Shown: one piece after another, positions 1-7,303 of the stretch
How the letters are laid out: every line of letters begins with the position of its first letter
How positions within the stretch are numbered: the stretch's first letter is position 1
Position numbers and translations under genes: made by a program
Notes under the pieces: generated by a model
What the model was told of the DNA's origin: nothing
Seen by the model: only the letters and a program-made list of their open reading frames with translations
Database searches by the model: none
Assembly: GCF_000226295.1 (NCBI RefSeq)
Contig: NC_016024.1
Location: forward strand, 2,587,501-2,651,500
Source: Chloracidobacterium thermophilum B
Lineage (GTDB): Bacteria > Acidobacteriota > Blastocatellia > Chloracidobacteriales > Chloracidobacteriaceae
DNA length: 64,000 nucleotides
Direction of reading: 5' to 3'

Positions 1-1629
1 CGTCCAGCTTCCCCACTGCACGGCATACAGTTTCGGCTGCCCCCATTCCGGCTTGTAGTTGATTTCCTCAATGGTCGTGAAACTGTAGGTTGGAGAGGAC
101 CCGATGCCGAGTTCTTCATTGAGAATGCGGTCGCCGACCTGCAGGTTACGTGCCTTGACCAGCTTGGCGGTTCCGTCCGGGTTCTTCACCCAGTCTCCAC
201 CGGCCGTGGGGTCCCACGGATTCTTCGGACGAAACACCCGGTAGCCGATATTGCCGGCTTCGCCATCCATCTGAATGGCCCGGAAGGAGCGGAACTGATA
301 GATACCAAAGTTGAGATCGAGTTCTGCGCCGGTGTTCCAGCAGATCATGCCGTAGCCAAAGACCACGGTGACGAAGCTGACAAACATGGTCGTCCCGACG
401 ATCTTCGTCTGGAGGTCGGGATTCTGGAACCAGGTGATGAACTTCGAGCGCGCCTGCTTGTACGCGCCGGAAATGTTCAGCCCATGCAGGTACTGCCCGC
501 CGTGGAAGACGCCCGCCGCCACATAGAGCAACCCGACCTGCACGTGGTTGAACGTGATCATGTTGTGAATCATCCGACCGGGATTGACGATCTTCTTCCC
601 GTAGATGATCACGTTCATGTCATTGAGCATCAGGTACGACGGGTGATTGCGCAGCGCCAGGAAGCCGACGATGGCCAGGGCAAAACTCACGTACCCGATG
701 GCCGTCAGGTGCACGTGGAAGACGGCCTTGGTGTCTTCCAGGTGCGTAATGTTGATACTGCGCGGCGGCCGATACCACCAGTACGCCCCAAGGGCCACGA
801 ACAGTACCCCCCAGACGAAACACATCGTGGTTTCGCCGTTGATGGTGTTCATCGGGTGCATGACCTGGTTGAGGTAGGGGTCAAACCAGCCATAAGGAAA
901 CGGTGCCTGTTCGAGGGGCATCAGCCCATTGGGCGTCATCACCTGGGCCGGCTGCAGCGGGACTGGCGGCTTGTCCAGCACAAACCACAGCACAAAGCCC
1001 CAGATGAAAAACAACAACCCGATGTAAATCGTGTGTGGACTCAGGGCGTCGGCGTAGGTGCGCCGCAGAATCGGCCAGGGCGTATTGGCAAAGCTCCCCC
1101 ACGGCAGCCCGACCTTGTACCACGGCCCTTCGGGCGTGAACCACTTGATCTGGCACAGTCCCTTGAGTCCGGGGACGTAGGGCAGGAGCCAGAAAATTTC
1201 GCCGATCGTGGCGCCCCCCCGCGCCCCGTAGTAGTGGGCAGCGCCGGCATAGACGAGCCAGAGTCCCAGGCCAATGTGGAAGCACCCCCAGCCAAAGAGC
1301 CGGAAATCGGTCATCGTCAGAGGATACTGTCCAAAAAACGGGAGCTTACTGGTGCTGAACTCACCAATGAGCGGCAGCCACACCCTCTGAATCTGTTCTG
1401 TGTCGTACGGGTCGTAAATCCCCAGTGAAATGAGACGTGGACGCAGCGTGAGATTCACATACCCGTCGTTCCACATCGTCATACTGGCGAAAAAGTACGT
1501 CCCAATCAGACATGCCAGCCCACCAATCAACATCATGTGCGCACCGAAAATGCGCTCCGGTGGCATCGGTAGTTCCAGCTTCTGGTACCACCGCTTCACC
1601 CCGTTGGCGTAGGACGAAAAGCTAGCCAT
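1..1629 (-). CDS. pscA: Type I photosynthetic reaction centre core protein PscA (N-terminal 543 residues, runs off window)
   Basis: Core polypeptide of a homodimeric type I (Fe-S type) reaction centre, a cytoplasmic-membrane protein that binds bacteriochlorophyll and drives light-dependent electron transfer. The reading frame is open from ATG 1629-1627 to the window edge; GGGAG lies about 8 bases upstream of the ATG. Seven hydrophobic segments are visible, near residues 28-49, 112-134, 199-218, 267-286, 303-326, 358-381 and 408-431, with His residues in or beside most of them (FGAHMM, CFHIG, FHVHLT, FNHVQVG, VFHGGQYLHG). This matches the six antenna helices plus helix VII of PscA. After helix VII comes a soluble stretch (residues about 432-543, ending AVQWGSWT). 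As I recall, the Chloracidobacterium PscA is about 865 residues with a large insertion at this point, so the window probably ends inside it. The core helices and the Fx cysteine motif lie beyond the edge. The family call is from sequence pattern; the species assignment is inference. Confidence 0.9.
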   Translation of the reverse strand, partial: MASFSSYANGVKRWYQKLELPMPPERIFGAHMMLIGGLACLIGTYFFASMTMWNDGYVNLTLRPRLISLGIYDPYDTEQIQRVWLPLIGEFSTSKLPFFGQYPLTMTDFRLFGWGCFHIGLGLWLVYAGAAHYYGARGGATIGEIFWLLPYVPGLKGLCQIKWFTPEGPWYKVGLPWGSFANTPWPILRRTYADALSPHTIYIGLLFFIWGFVLWFVLDKPPVPLQPAQVMTPNGLMPLEQAPFPYGWFDPYLNQVMHPMNTINGETTMCFVWGVLFVALGAYWWYRPPRSINITHLEDTKAVFHVHLTAIGYVSFALAIVGFLALRNHPSYLMLNDMNVIIYGKKIVNPGRMIHNMITFNHVQVGLLYVAAGVFHGGQYLHGLNISGAYKQARSKFITWFQNPDLQTKIVGTTMFVSFVTVVFGYGMICWNTGAELDLNFGIYQFRSFRAIQMDGEAGNIGYRVFRPKNPWDPTAGGDWVKNPDGTAKLVKARNLQVGDRILNEELGIGSSPTYSFTTIEEINYKPEWGQPKLYAVQWGSWT

Positions 1630-2009
1630 AAGCAACTCCCTACTACAGAGGACTTTCTCACCAACCACAGCCGCCACGTGGAAGCCACCTGGACGAGGCG
1701 TGGTGTCGTCAGCAACTTGACTTACGGGGACGCCGAAGCGGGGACGGAAACAATCCAGGACGGCGCGAGCGCGCCTCATTACAGGCCTTCTGCCGTCGCC
1801 CGTTCATCATGGAATCAGTGCGTAGAAAGTATCGGTGGCAACCGGCAGCGCTACCTGAACGTGATGGTTTCAACCTACTTTGACGGTCAATCGAGATCAA
1901 ACATTACTTCAGCGTCAGGCTTTGCCCGGCGCTTCAGAACCAGTTGACGGTCGCCCCAGGGACACGTGCATTGGTCATAACCCGGCGTCCGTGTTAGGTT
2001 TCCAGAGCT
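1630..2009. other. Divergent intergenic region between pscA and pdxT
   Basis: 380 bases with no convincing gene; the short open frames here have no family features. It must hold the pscA promoter (minus) and probably that of pdxT (plus), but I see no clear -35/-10 pair. Two small palindromes stand out: TTGACGGTCAA at 1880-1890, with a further ATCAAA just beyond it, and GGCGCGAGCGCGCC at 1762-1775. Either could be an operator for pscA or part of its leader; that is only a suggestion from symmetry and position. Confidence 0.4.
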
Positions 2010-2591
2010 ATGCGTGACCGGCAACCGATTGGCATTCTCAGTTTTCAAGGTGACTTTGCAGCCCATGCCGAGGCGCTTCGGCGGGCTGGCGCAACACCGC
2101 GTTTCGTGCGGCACATGGCCGACCTGACCGACCTGGCCGGACTTATCCTGCCAGGTGGAGAAAGCACGACCATGCTGCGCTTTCTCCAGGCGGAGCCGTG
2201 GTTTGCAGCCATACGGGAGTTTGCGGCGGCGGGGCGGCCGCTGCTGGGCACCTGCGCCGGGGCCATTCTGCTGGCGCGCGTCGTCACACAGCCGGCCCAA
2301 CCCTCACTTGGCCTTGTGGACATGACCGTACGGCGCAACGGCTACGGGCGGCAGGTGGATAGCTTTACCGCGACGCTGACCATCCCGCGCCTGGGCCCTG
2401 ACCCGCTCGAACTCGTCTTCATTCGCGCGCCCATCATTGAGTCCGTTGGCCCCAGTGTTGAGGTACTGGCCACCTGGGGCGATCATCCGGTGTGGGTTCG
2501 GCAGGGACAGATTTTCGCGGCCACCTTTCACCCGGAAATGACGGACGACGCTCGCATCCATCAGTTCGTCTTTGGCTTGAACCGGCCCTGA
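2010..2591 (+). CDS. pdxT: Pyridoxal 5'-phosphate synthase glutaminase subunit PdxT
   Basis: Class I glutamine amidotransferase that hydrolyses glutamine and passes ammonia to the PdxS synthase in the DXP-independent route to vitamin B6. 193 residues, the normal size. Visible features are GILSFQGDFAAH at the N-terminus, PGGEST (oxyanion region, about residue 47), GTCAGAI with the nucleophilic Cys (about residue 79), RNGYGRQVDSF (about 110), FIRAP and the C-terminal HPE that supplies catalytic His and Glu. Start is ATG at 2010. The PdxS partner is not in the window, which is unusual because the pair is often adjacent. The gene stands alone between pscA (divergent) and the tRNA-Leu terminator (convergent). 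Confidence 0.93.
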   Translation: MRDRQPIGILSFQGDFAAHAEALRRAGATPRFVRHMADLTDLAGLILPGGESTTMLRFLQAEPWFAAIREFAAAGRPLLGTCAGAILLARVVTQPAQPSLGLVDMTVRRNGYGRQVDSFTATLTIPRLGPDPLELVFIRAPIIESVGPSVEVLATWGDHPVWVRQGQIFAATFHPEMTDDARIHQFVFGLNRP

Positions 2592-2618
2592 GCGCCTGCA
2601 CGGGCACTTGAACGAAAA

Positions 2619-2649
2619 AAATAAATGGCACGCGGTAGCCGCGTGCCAT
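2619..2649 (-). terminator. Rho-independent terminator after tRNA-Leu / secG
   Basis: Perfect 11-bp inverted repeat ATGGCACGCGG / CCGCGTGCCAT at 2625-2649 with a 3-base loop, read on the minus strand directly after the tRNA 3' end. It is followed by a T-rich run (complement of cgaaaaaaataa, 2613-2624). It would end the tpiA-secG-tRNA transcript. Confidence 0.85.
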
Positions 2650-2656
2650 GGTCAGG

Positions 2657-2739
<83 letters not shown>

Positions 2740-2800
2740 ATAATCTGCTTTGTCACTATACGTCCAAGCCGGGGTTGAAATCCAGAAAACCTGGCAATCC

Positions 2801-3319
2801 TTACTGGTTCTTCTTTGGCGTTTCCGGCTGGCTGCCGGCCTTTTGTCCGCCTTCTGATTCGGACTGGGACTGGGCTGGCTTGGCGTCTTTATTTTCCTTG
2901 TCGTTTCCCTTGTTTTCCTCTTTGGGCTTATCCTCACCTGCTTTAGGCGTATCCGCAGCCGGAGCCGCCCCGGCTGGGGTCTCCGTCACGGTGGCATCTT
3001 TCTTTTCTTCCGGCTTCGTCTCCTCTTTCGGCTTCTCTGACTTGGGCGGTGGCGGGGTATCCTTGATGCCCGAAGCCGCCGAACGTGGCAAAAGAATTCC
3101 TGGAATGGAAAAGGTGAACGCCAGCGCCATGAACAACCCGCCCAGAACAAACGTCACCCGTTCCAGGGGCTTTTGTGCGCCGCGCGGGCCGAAGGCAGTC
3201 TGGCTGCCGCCACCAAACAGAGCGATGTCACCCTTGCCGGGTTGAAGAAGTATCACACCAATGAGCAACAGGCAGACAAGGACAAAGAGCGCGTACAGCG
3301 CGTAAACGTACCAAGGCAT
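2801..3319 (-). CDS. secG: Preprotein translocase subunit SecG with a long charged tail
   Basis: Small integral-membrane subunit of the SecYEG channel, which stimulates SecA-driven export. The first 80 residues are classic SecG: hydrophobic segment about residues 5-26 ([20 protein letters not shown]), the conserved QPGKGD and FGGG, then [14 protein letters not shown] and a second membrane segment about residues 55-77. Most SecG proteins end soon after. Here about 90 further residues follow, almost all Lys, Glu, Pro, Ala, Gln and Ser ([13 protein letters not shown] and so on), probably a disordered tail. It lies 67 bases downstream of tpiA on the same strand and just before tRNA-Leu, a gene order found in many bacteria. 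Confidence 0.9.
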   Translation of the reverse strand: MPWYVYALYALFVLVCLLLIGVILLQPGKGDIALFGGGSQTAFGPRGAQKPLERVTFVLGGLFMALAFTFSIPGILLPRSAASGIKDTPPPPKSEKPKEETKPEEKKDATVTETPAGAAPAADTPKAGEDKPKEENKGNDKENKDAKPAQSQSESEGGQKAGSQPETPKKNQ

Positions 3320-3386
3320 GTCTAAGACTTCACTACTCCACGACTCGACATCAACGCTTCTTCAATCCAGCACAGTACGCAACTAC

Positions 3387-4163
3387 CTACGCCGAGGCCA
3401 CCTGCGACCGCTGTATGAGTTGGGCAAAACCGTTCGGCGAGAGGCTCGCCCCGCCCACCAGCGCTCCGTCCACATCGGGCAAGGACGTAAACGCCGCGAT
3501 GTTGTCAGCCGTCACGCTCCCGCCGTACAGAATACGCAGTGCCTCTGCCGCTGGCGCGCCAAAGCACTCTTCCCAGGTGGCCCGCAGATGCCGGTGCATC
3601 ACCTGCACCACTTCCGGCGTGGCGGCCCGGCCCGTGCCGATTGCCCATACCGGCTCATAAGCGAGCACTATACGGGGGGCTTCGTCCGGTGTCAACGTAC
3701 CGGCAATGGCCCGGAGCTGCCGCTCAACGACGGACAGCGCCGTTCCGGCTTCCCGTTCCTCCAGTGTCTCGCCTATGCAGGCTACGGGCAGAAGTTGTGC
3801 ATTGAGGGCACGTCGCACCTTGGCCGCCACGACGGTGTCGGTTTCGCCGTAGTAACGGCGCCGCTCGGAGTGCCCGACAATGACGCCATAACAACCGACT
3901 TCGCGGAGCATTTCGGCGGCCACTTCTCCAGTAAAGGCTCCGGTTGGACCTTCGGCAGCCACATTCTGGGCTAACACCCGCAGAGCGCTCCCCGCAGCCG
4001 CCGCCACCACGGAGGAGAGCGCCGTGAACACCGGGGCAATTCCAATCTCAATCCCCGTGACCTGGGCGATGTGGGGGAGAAAGGTAGTCACATAGGCGAC
4101 GGCCTCCGCGACCGTCTTGTGCATTTTCCAGTTTCCGATGATGAGCGGGGTACGTAGAACCAT
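3387..4163 (-). CDS. tpiA: Triosephosphate isomerase
   Basis: Interconverts dihydroxyacetone phosphate and glyceraldehyde 3-phosphate in glycolysis, gluconeogenesis and carbon fixation. 258 residues, normal length. Diagnostic motifs are GNWKMHKT with the substrate-binding Asn and Lys (residues about 10-17), GHSERR with the electrophilic His (about residue 97), AYEPVWAIGTG with the catalytic Glu (about residue 169), and the C-terminal phosphate-binding YGGSV. Start is ATG 4163-4161. First gene of the minus-strand tpiA-secG-tRNA-Leu group. Confidence 0.97.
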   Translation of the reverse strand: MVLRTPLIIGNWKMHKTVAEAVAYVTTFLPHIAQVTGIEIGIAPVFTALSSVVAAAAGSALRVLAQNVAAEGPTGAFTGEVAAEMLREVGCYGVIVGHSERRRYYGETDTVVAAKVRRALNAQLLPVACIGETLEEREAGTALSVVERQLRAIAGTLTPDEAPRIVLAYEPVWAIGTGRAATPEVVQVMHRHLRATWEECFGAPAAEALRILYGGSVTADNIAAFTSLPDVDGALVGGASLSPNGFAQLIQRSQVASA

Positions 4164-4506
4164 ATTTGGAAACTCACTGGCGACACATCATTGACGAGCC
4201 GCTGTGTTCGTGGGATGACTTTAGTGTGCGCCTCTCAAACGACCAAGCAAAACCGAGTCGAGGGAGAAACGAAGCAGCGCATCCGGCAGGACAAGCCGGG
4301 CAGAGCCTGTCGGGATGGGGAAGTCGGCAACCTTTCACACCTTTCAACCGTAAGCAAGGCTCAGGTTGTAAGCGAAGCTCCGGGTACCAGAGAGACCTCC
4401 GGCGCAGAAAAATCACACCGGTAACACTATCCCCAAGCATGAGAACAACCCACCGGCGACGGGATAGCCTCGATGACTCACTCGATGACTCAGGGGAGAA
4501 ACCACG
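4164..4506. other. Intergenic region with a 12-bp tandem duplication
   Basis: 343 bases without a supportable gene. It carries the tpiA promoter on one side and the leader of the small membrane-protein gene on the other. The only clear structure is a perfect tandem duplication of CTCGATGACTCA at 4469-4480 and 4481-4492, 14 bases before the next ATG. I see no confident promoter. Confidence 0.4.
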
Positions 4507-4692
4507 ATGATTCGTTACACCTTCTGGCTGCTGACCACCACCTTGTGGATTATTGCTTTGGCTGATGCGCTACGGAGCGGTGGCACGCTGGGCCGCAAAA
4601 TCGTTTCCGTCGCCCTCATTCTTGCTTTTCCGGTGATCGGCTCGCTGGTCTATCTTTTTTTGCTCCGGGACTGGGTGCAAGGTCGCGCCTGA
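4507..4692 (+). CDS. Small two-helix membrane protein, PLDc_N-like
   Basis: 61-residue protein with two hydrophobic segments (about residues 5-22 and 33-53) separated by the short polar turn DALRSGGTLGRK. The pattern (aromatic-rich first helix, then ALRSG..GRK, then a second helix with P.IGSLVYLF.LRD) resembles the phospholipase D N-terminal membrane domain (PLDc_N, PF13396). That domain occurs both fused to cardiolipin synthases and as stand-alone proteins of this size. AGGGGAG about 8 bases upstream of ATG 4507 supports the start. No lipase domain follows. Function unknown. Confidence 0.75.
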   Translation: MIRYTFWLLTTTLWIIALADALRSGGTLGRKIVSVALILAFPVIGSLVYLFLLRDWVQGRA

Positions 4693-4773
4693 CGCGGGCA
4701 AATCACATCCAGCCGGCGGCTAAGTCGGCAGCATACGCCAAAACCAACGCCCGTGCAGCGGATGCTCCCGTAT

Positions 4774-4803
4774 CCTGGACGAACTGGCCCTGGACGAACT
4801 GGC
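4774..4803 (+). repeat. 15-bp perfect tandem duplication
   Basis: CCTGGACGAACTGGC occurs at 4774-4788 and again immediately at 4789-4803. It lies in the non-coding stretch upstream of the FHA operon promoter. A second small symmetric site, CACAGGG-A-CCCTGTG at 4825-4839, follows and could be an operator. Function of either is unknown. Confidence 0.8.
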
Positions 4804-4884
4804 GGTCACAGGGCCCAGACGCTCCACAGGGACCCTGTGTTCGGGACTCCCTTGAGAACACAGAACTGTTGACTGGAAAGCAGC

Positions 4885-4912
4885 TTGCCCGGCGTCAGGT
4901 TTTGGCTATAAT
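4885..4912 (+). promoter_or_regulatory. Sigma-70-type promoter of the FHA/kinase/phosphatase cluster
   Basis: TTGCCC (4885-4890), a 16-base spacer and a perfect TATAAT (4907-4912). Transcription would begin near 4919, which rules out the upstream in-frame GTG at 4915 as the start of the next gene and favours the ATG at 4972. Confidence 0.6.
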
Positions 4913-4971
4913 CGGTGATTGCTTCGGCTTCTCGAAATCATCCACAGCAGTTCAAGATGAGGTCAGGTGCG

Positions 4972-5847
4972 ATGATACGTTGCCCGCAGTGCGGTACGGA
5001 CAATCTTGATGGCTCTGAGTACTGCGACGAGTGCGGCTACCAACTTTCCGCCATGCGTGGTGTACCGACGTCAGGTGCGCTGCTCCAGGGCGGTACTCCA
5101 TCTGCCCCCCCTCCGCCACCCGCCGCAGTCCCTCCACGGAGCCAGGTTTCTTATGGAGTGGTATCCCCGGCCGGTGCCAGACCGACCCCGCCTAGTTTAT
5201 CTCCGGCTGATTTTTCGCCGCCACCGCCGAATGTCCCTTCAATTGCCATAGCGCCACAGTCCCATTCGGCTTCTCCGGCTACCTCATCAGCAGCCGATGT
5301 CTTTGCAGTGCCACCGCCGCCAGTTCCACCACCGATACCTTCCCCAGCAGTGGCGTCGTCCCCGCCGGCCACACCACCGCCGGTCATGCAGGGACATCCT
5401 GTGGGGTCGGCTGTTCCGACAGCCGCTTCCCAACCCACTCCATCACCCAAAATGCATTCGCCTGGCTCACCGCCAGCGACACCATCGGCTTCACCACCAG
5501 CATCGTCTTCTGTGCCACGCGCCAAACTGGTTATCCAGCGGGGTGGAACGGTTGGCAAAGAGTTTCTGCTGACGGAAACCGAGTCCAATATCGGGCGCTG
5601 GGATGCGGATGGGGGCATTTTTCCTGACGTTGATCTTGACCAGGATGACCCGGAAGCCAAAGTTTCGCGGCGCCATGCGCGCATCCTATGCCAGGACGGG
5701 CAGTATTTGCTTGAAGACCTGGGCAGCACGAATGGAACCTTTGTGAATCGCGGACGACGCCTTTTGCCCGGTAACCGGCACCCCCTCAACGACGGTGACG
5801 AAATCATCGTCGGCAAGACTTTTTTGAAGTTTCACTACATTCGCTGA
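4972..5847 (+). CDS. Zinc-ribbon / proline-rich linker / FHA domain protein
   Basis: Predicted soluble signalling adaptor of 291 residues. The chosen ATG (4972) puts a double-Cys zinc ribbon at the very N-terminus (CPQCG...CDECG, residues about 4-23). A GTG at 4915 and an ATG at 4957 are in the same frame, but the promoter argues against the first. Residues about 45-185 are a low-complexity Pro/Ala/Ser linker. The C-terminal 105 residues form an FHA domain: NIGRWDADGG, then VSRRHARI, then LEDLGSTNGTFVN, the loops that read phosphothreonine. The next two genes also carry FHA domains and encode a Ser/Thr kinase and a PP2C phosphatase, so it is probably a substrate or scaffold of that pair. Confidence 0.88.
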   Translation: MIRCPQCGTDNLDGSEYCDECGYQLSAMRGVPTSGALLQGGTPSAPPPPPAAVPPRSQVSYGVVSPAGARPTPPSLSPADFSPPPPNVPSIAIAPQSHSASPATSSAADVFAVPPPPVPPPIPSPAVASSPPATPPPVMQGHPVGSAVPTAASQPTPSPKMHSPGSPPATPSASPPASSSVPRAKLVIQRGGTVGKEFLLTETESNIGRWDADGGIFPDVDLDQDDPEAKVSRRHARILCQDGQYLLEDLGSTNGTFVNRGRRLLPGNRHPLNDGDEIIVGKTFLKFHYIR

Positions 5848-5913
5848 TCCCCTGTTGCACCCGGCCGTGGCAGGGGACGGCGTGATTTGCCTGCTCTCAG
5901 CGTTGCCAACTCC

Positions 5914-7254
5914 ATGGTGAACCAAAAACAACTTGCGCCGGAGACCATCCTCGAAGGACGTTATCGCATTGTCAAGCGCATTGGCGGTGGCGGTATGGGC
6001 AGCGTCTATCTGGCCTATGACCAAAAATTTGGGCCTGCCAATGACAAGACGCGCCGCGCCGTGAAGGAAATGTACGACCTGTTCACGGACCCTGCCCAGC
6101 GTCAGAAAGCCATCGAGGATTTCCAGCGCGAGGGGCAACTCCTTGCCAGCCTGGAACACCCCTCCATTCCCACCGTCTATGATTACTTTGTCAACGACGG
6201 CAAATACTACCTGGTGATGAAGTATGTGCCGGGGGATGACCTGGCCAAAAAGCTCAAAAGCAGTGAACTGGGCTACATTGATGAACGGACTGTGACCGAG
6301 TGGGCCATCCAGGTCTGTGATGTCCTCGATTACATTCACAATCAGAACCCACCCGTCATTTACCGCGATCTCAAGCCAGCCAACCTCATGCTTGATGAGA
6401 CCCGGACTCCCCCGCGTGTCATGCTGATTGACTTTGGCATCGCCCGTTTTGTGGCGCCCACCCAGAAAGGGGTCACCGCCATTGGGACGATGGGGTATGC
6501 TCCACCCGAACTGTTTTCCGGGCAGGTTGAGCCACGTTCAGACCTCTACTCCCTTGGAGCGACGATGTTTCACCTGCTGACGGGAGCTGACCCACAGGAC
6601 AATCCGCTCCTGATTTTTGACTTCAGCAAAAATCCCCGTCCCCGCGCCATCAACCCCAAACTGACCACAGGCATCGAGGCGATTGTCATGCAGGCTGTCG
6701 CCCACAGGCCGCAGGACCGTCCAGCTTCGGCGGCTGAAATGAAGCGCATGCTGGAAGAGCATCTGCGCCACCTTGACAGCCCGCCGATGCCCAGTCTTGA
6801 GCCTATCTTCTGCATTGCCTGTGGGGGCAGCCTTGCCCCGGATGATGCCTTCTGCCCCCACTGTGGCGCACCACAACCACAGGCTCAGGGAGCCAGCGGA
6901 CGTAAGGCAGCCTCCAACCGCCAGGTTGCCTGCTTACAGGTGCTCGATGCACACGGGAACCCCAAGGCCGCCTACGAACTCAGTAAAAGTACGATGCTGC
7001 TGGGGCGCACCGACCCCCATACCGGTAACTTCCCGGAAATCGATCTGACCCCACACGACGCGGAAACCAAGGTTTCCCGGCGGCATGCCCGGTTGTTTCA
7101 GGAAGGCGGACGGTTTTTCATTGAAGACCTGTCGAGTGTCAATGGTACGTTCCTGAACGGTAATGTGCGGCTGATCCCCAAAACTCCACACCCTCTGCAA
7201 AACGGTGATGAACTCAAGCTGGGTGAAACGCGCGTACGCTTCACGATTCAATGA
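5914..7254 (+). CDS. Ser/Thr protein kinase with zinc ribbon and C-terminal FHA domain
   Basis: Hanks-type kinase of 446 residues from ATG 5914. A TTG at 5887 preceded by AGGGGA is a possible alternative start. Kinase domain residues about 15-290: glycine loop IGGGGMGSVY, Lys in RAVKEMYD, catalytic loop YRDLKPANLM (Tyr where His is usual, a common variant in this bacterial group), DFG in LIDFGIARF, then GYAPPE. A zinc ribbon (CIACGG...CPHCGAP) follows at about residues 305-328. The C-terminal FHA domain (LLGRTDPHTGN, VSRRHARL, DLSSVNGTFLNG) closely resembles that of the preceding protein, suggesting duplication. There is no membrane segment, so it is cytosolic. It lies between an FHA adaptor and an FHA phosphatase on the same strand, with gaps of 66 and 49 bases. 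Confidence 0.92.
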   Translation: MVNQKQLAPETILEGRYRIVKRIGGGGMGSVYLAYDQKFGPANDKTRRAVKEMYDLFTDPAQRQKAIEDFQREGQLLASLEHPSIPTVYDYFVNDGKYYLVMKYVPGDDLAKKLKSSELGYIDERTVTEWAIQVCDVLDYIHNQNPPVIYRDLKPANLMLDETRTPPRVMLIDFGIARFVAPTQKGVTAIGTMGYAPPELFSGQVEPRSDLYSLGATMFHLLTGADPQDNPLLIFDFSKNPRPRAINPKLTTGIEAIVMQAVAHRPQDRPASAAEMKRMLEEHLRHLDSPPMPSLEPIFCIACGGSLAPDDAFCPHCGAPQPQAQGASGRKAASNRQVACLQVLDAHGNPKAAYELSKSTMLLGRTDPHTGNFPEIDLTPHDAETKVSRRHARLFQEGGRFFIEDLSSVNGTFLNGNVRLIPKTPHPLQNGDELKLGETRVRFTIQ

Positions 7255-7303
7255 CTGATACCCCGCCCGGTGACGGCTCGCCGGGTAGCCTTGGCTAGGT
7301 TGC

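Noticed and set aside
4915-4971. GTG at 4915 as the start of the FHA adaptor gene
   Set aside because: It lies at or before the predicted transcription start of the TATAAT promoter at 4907-4912, and the zinc ribbon begins right after the ATG at 4972.
6349-6378. YRD in place of HRD as evidence for an inactive kinase
   Set aside because: YRDLKPxN is frequent in active-looking bacterial kinases, and all other catalytic residues are present.
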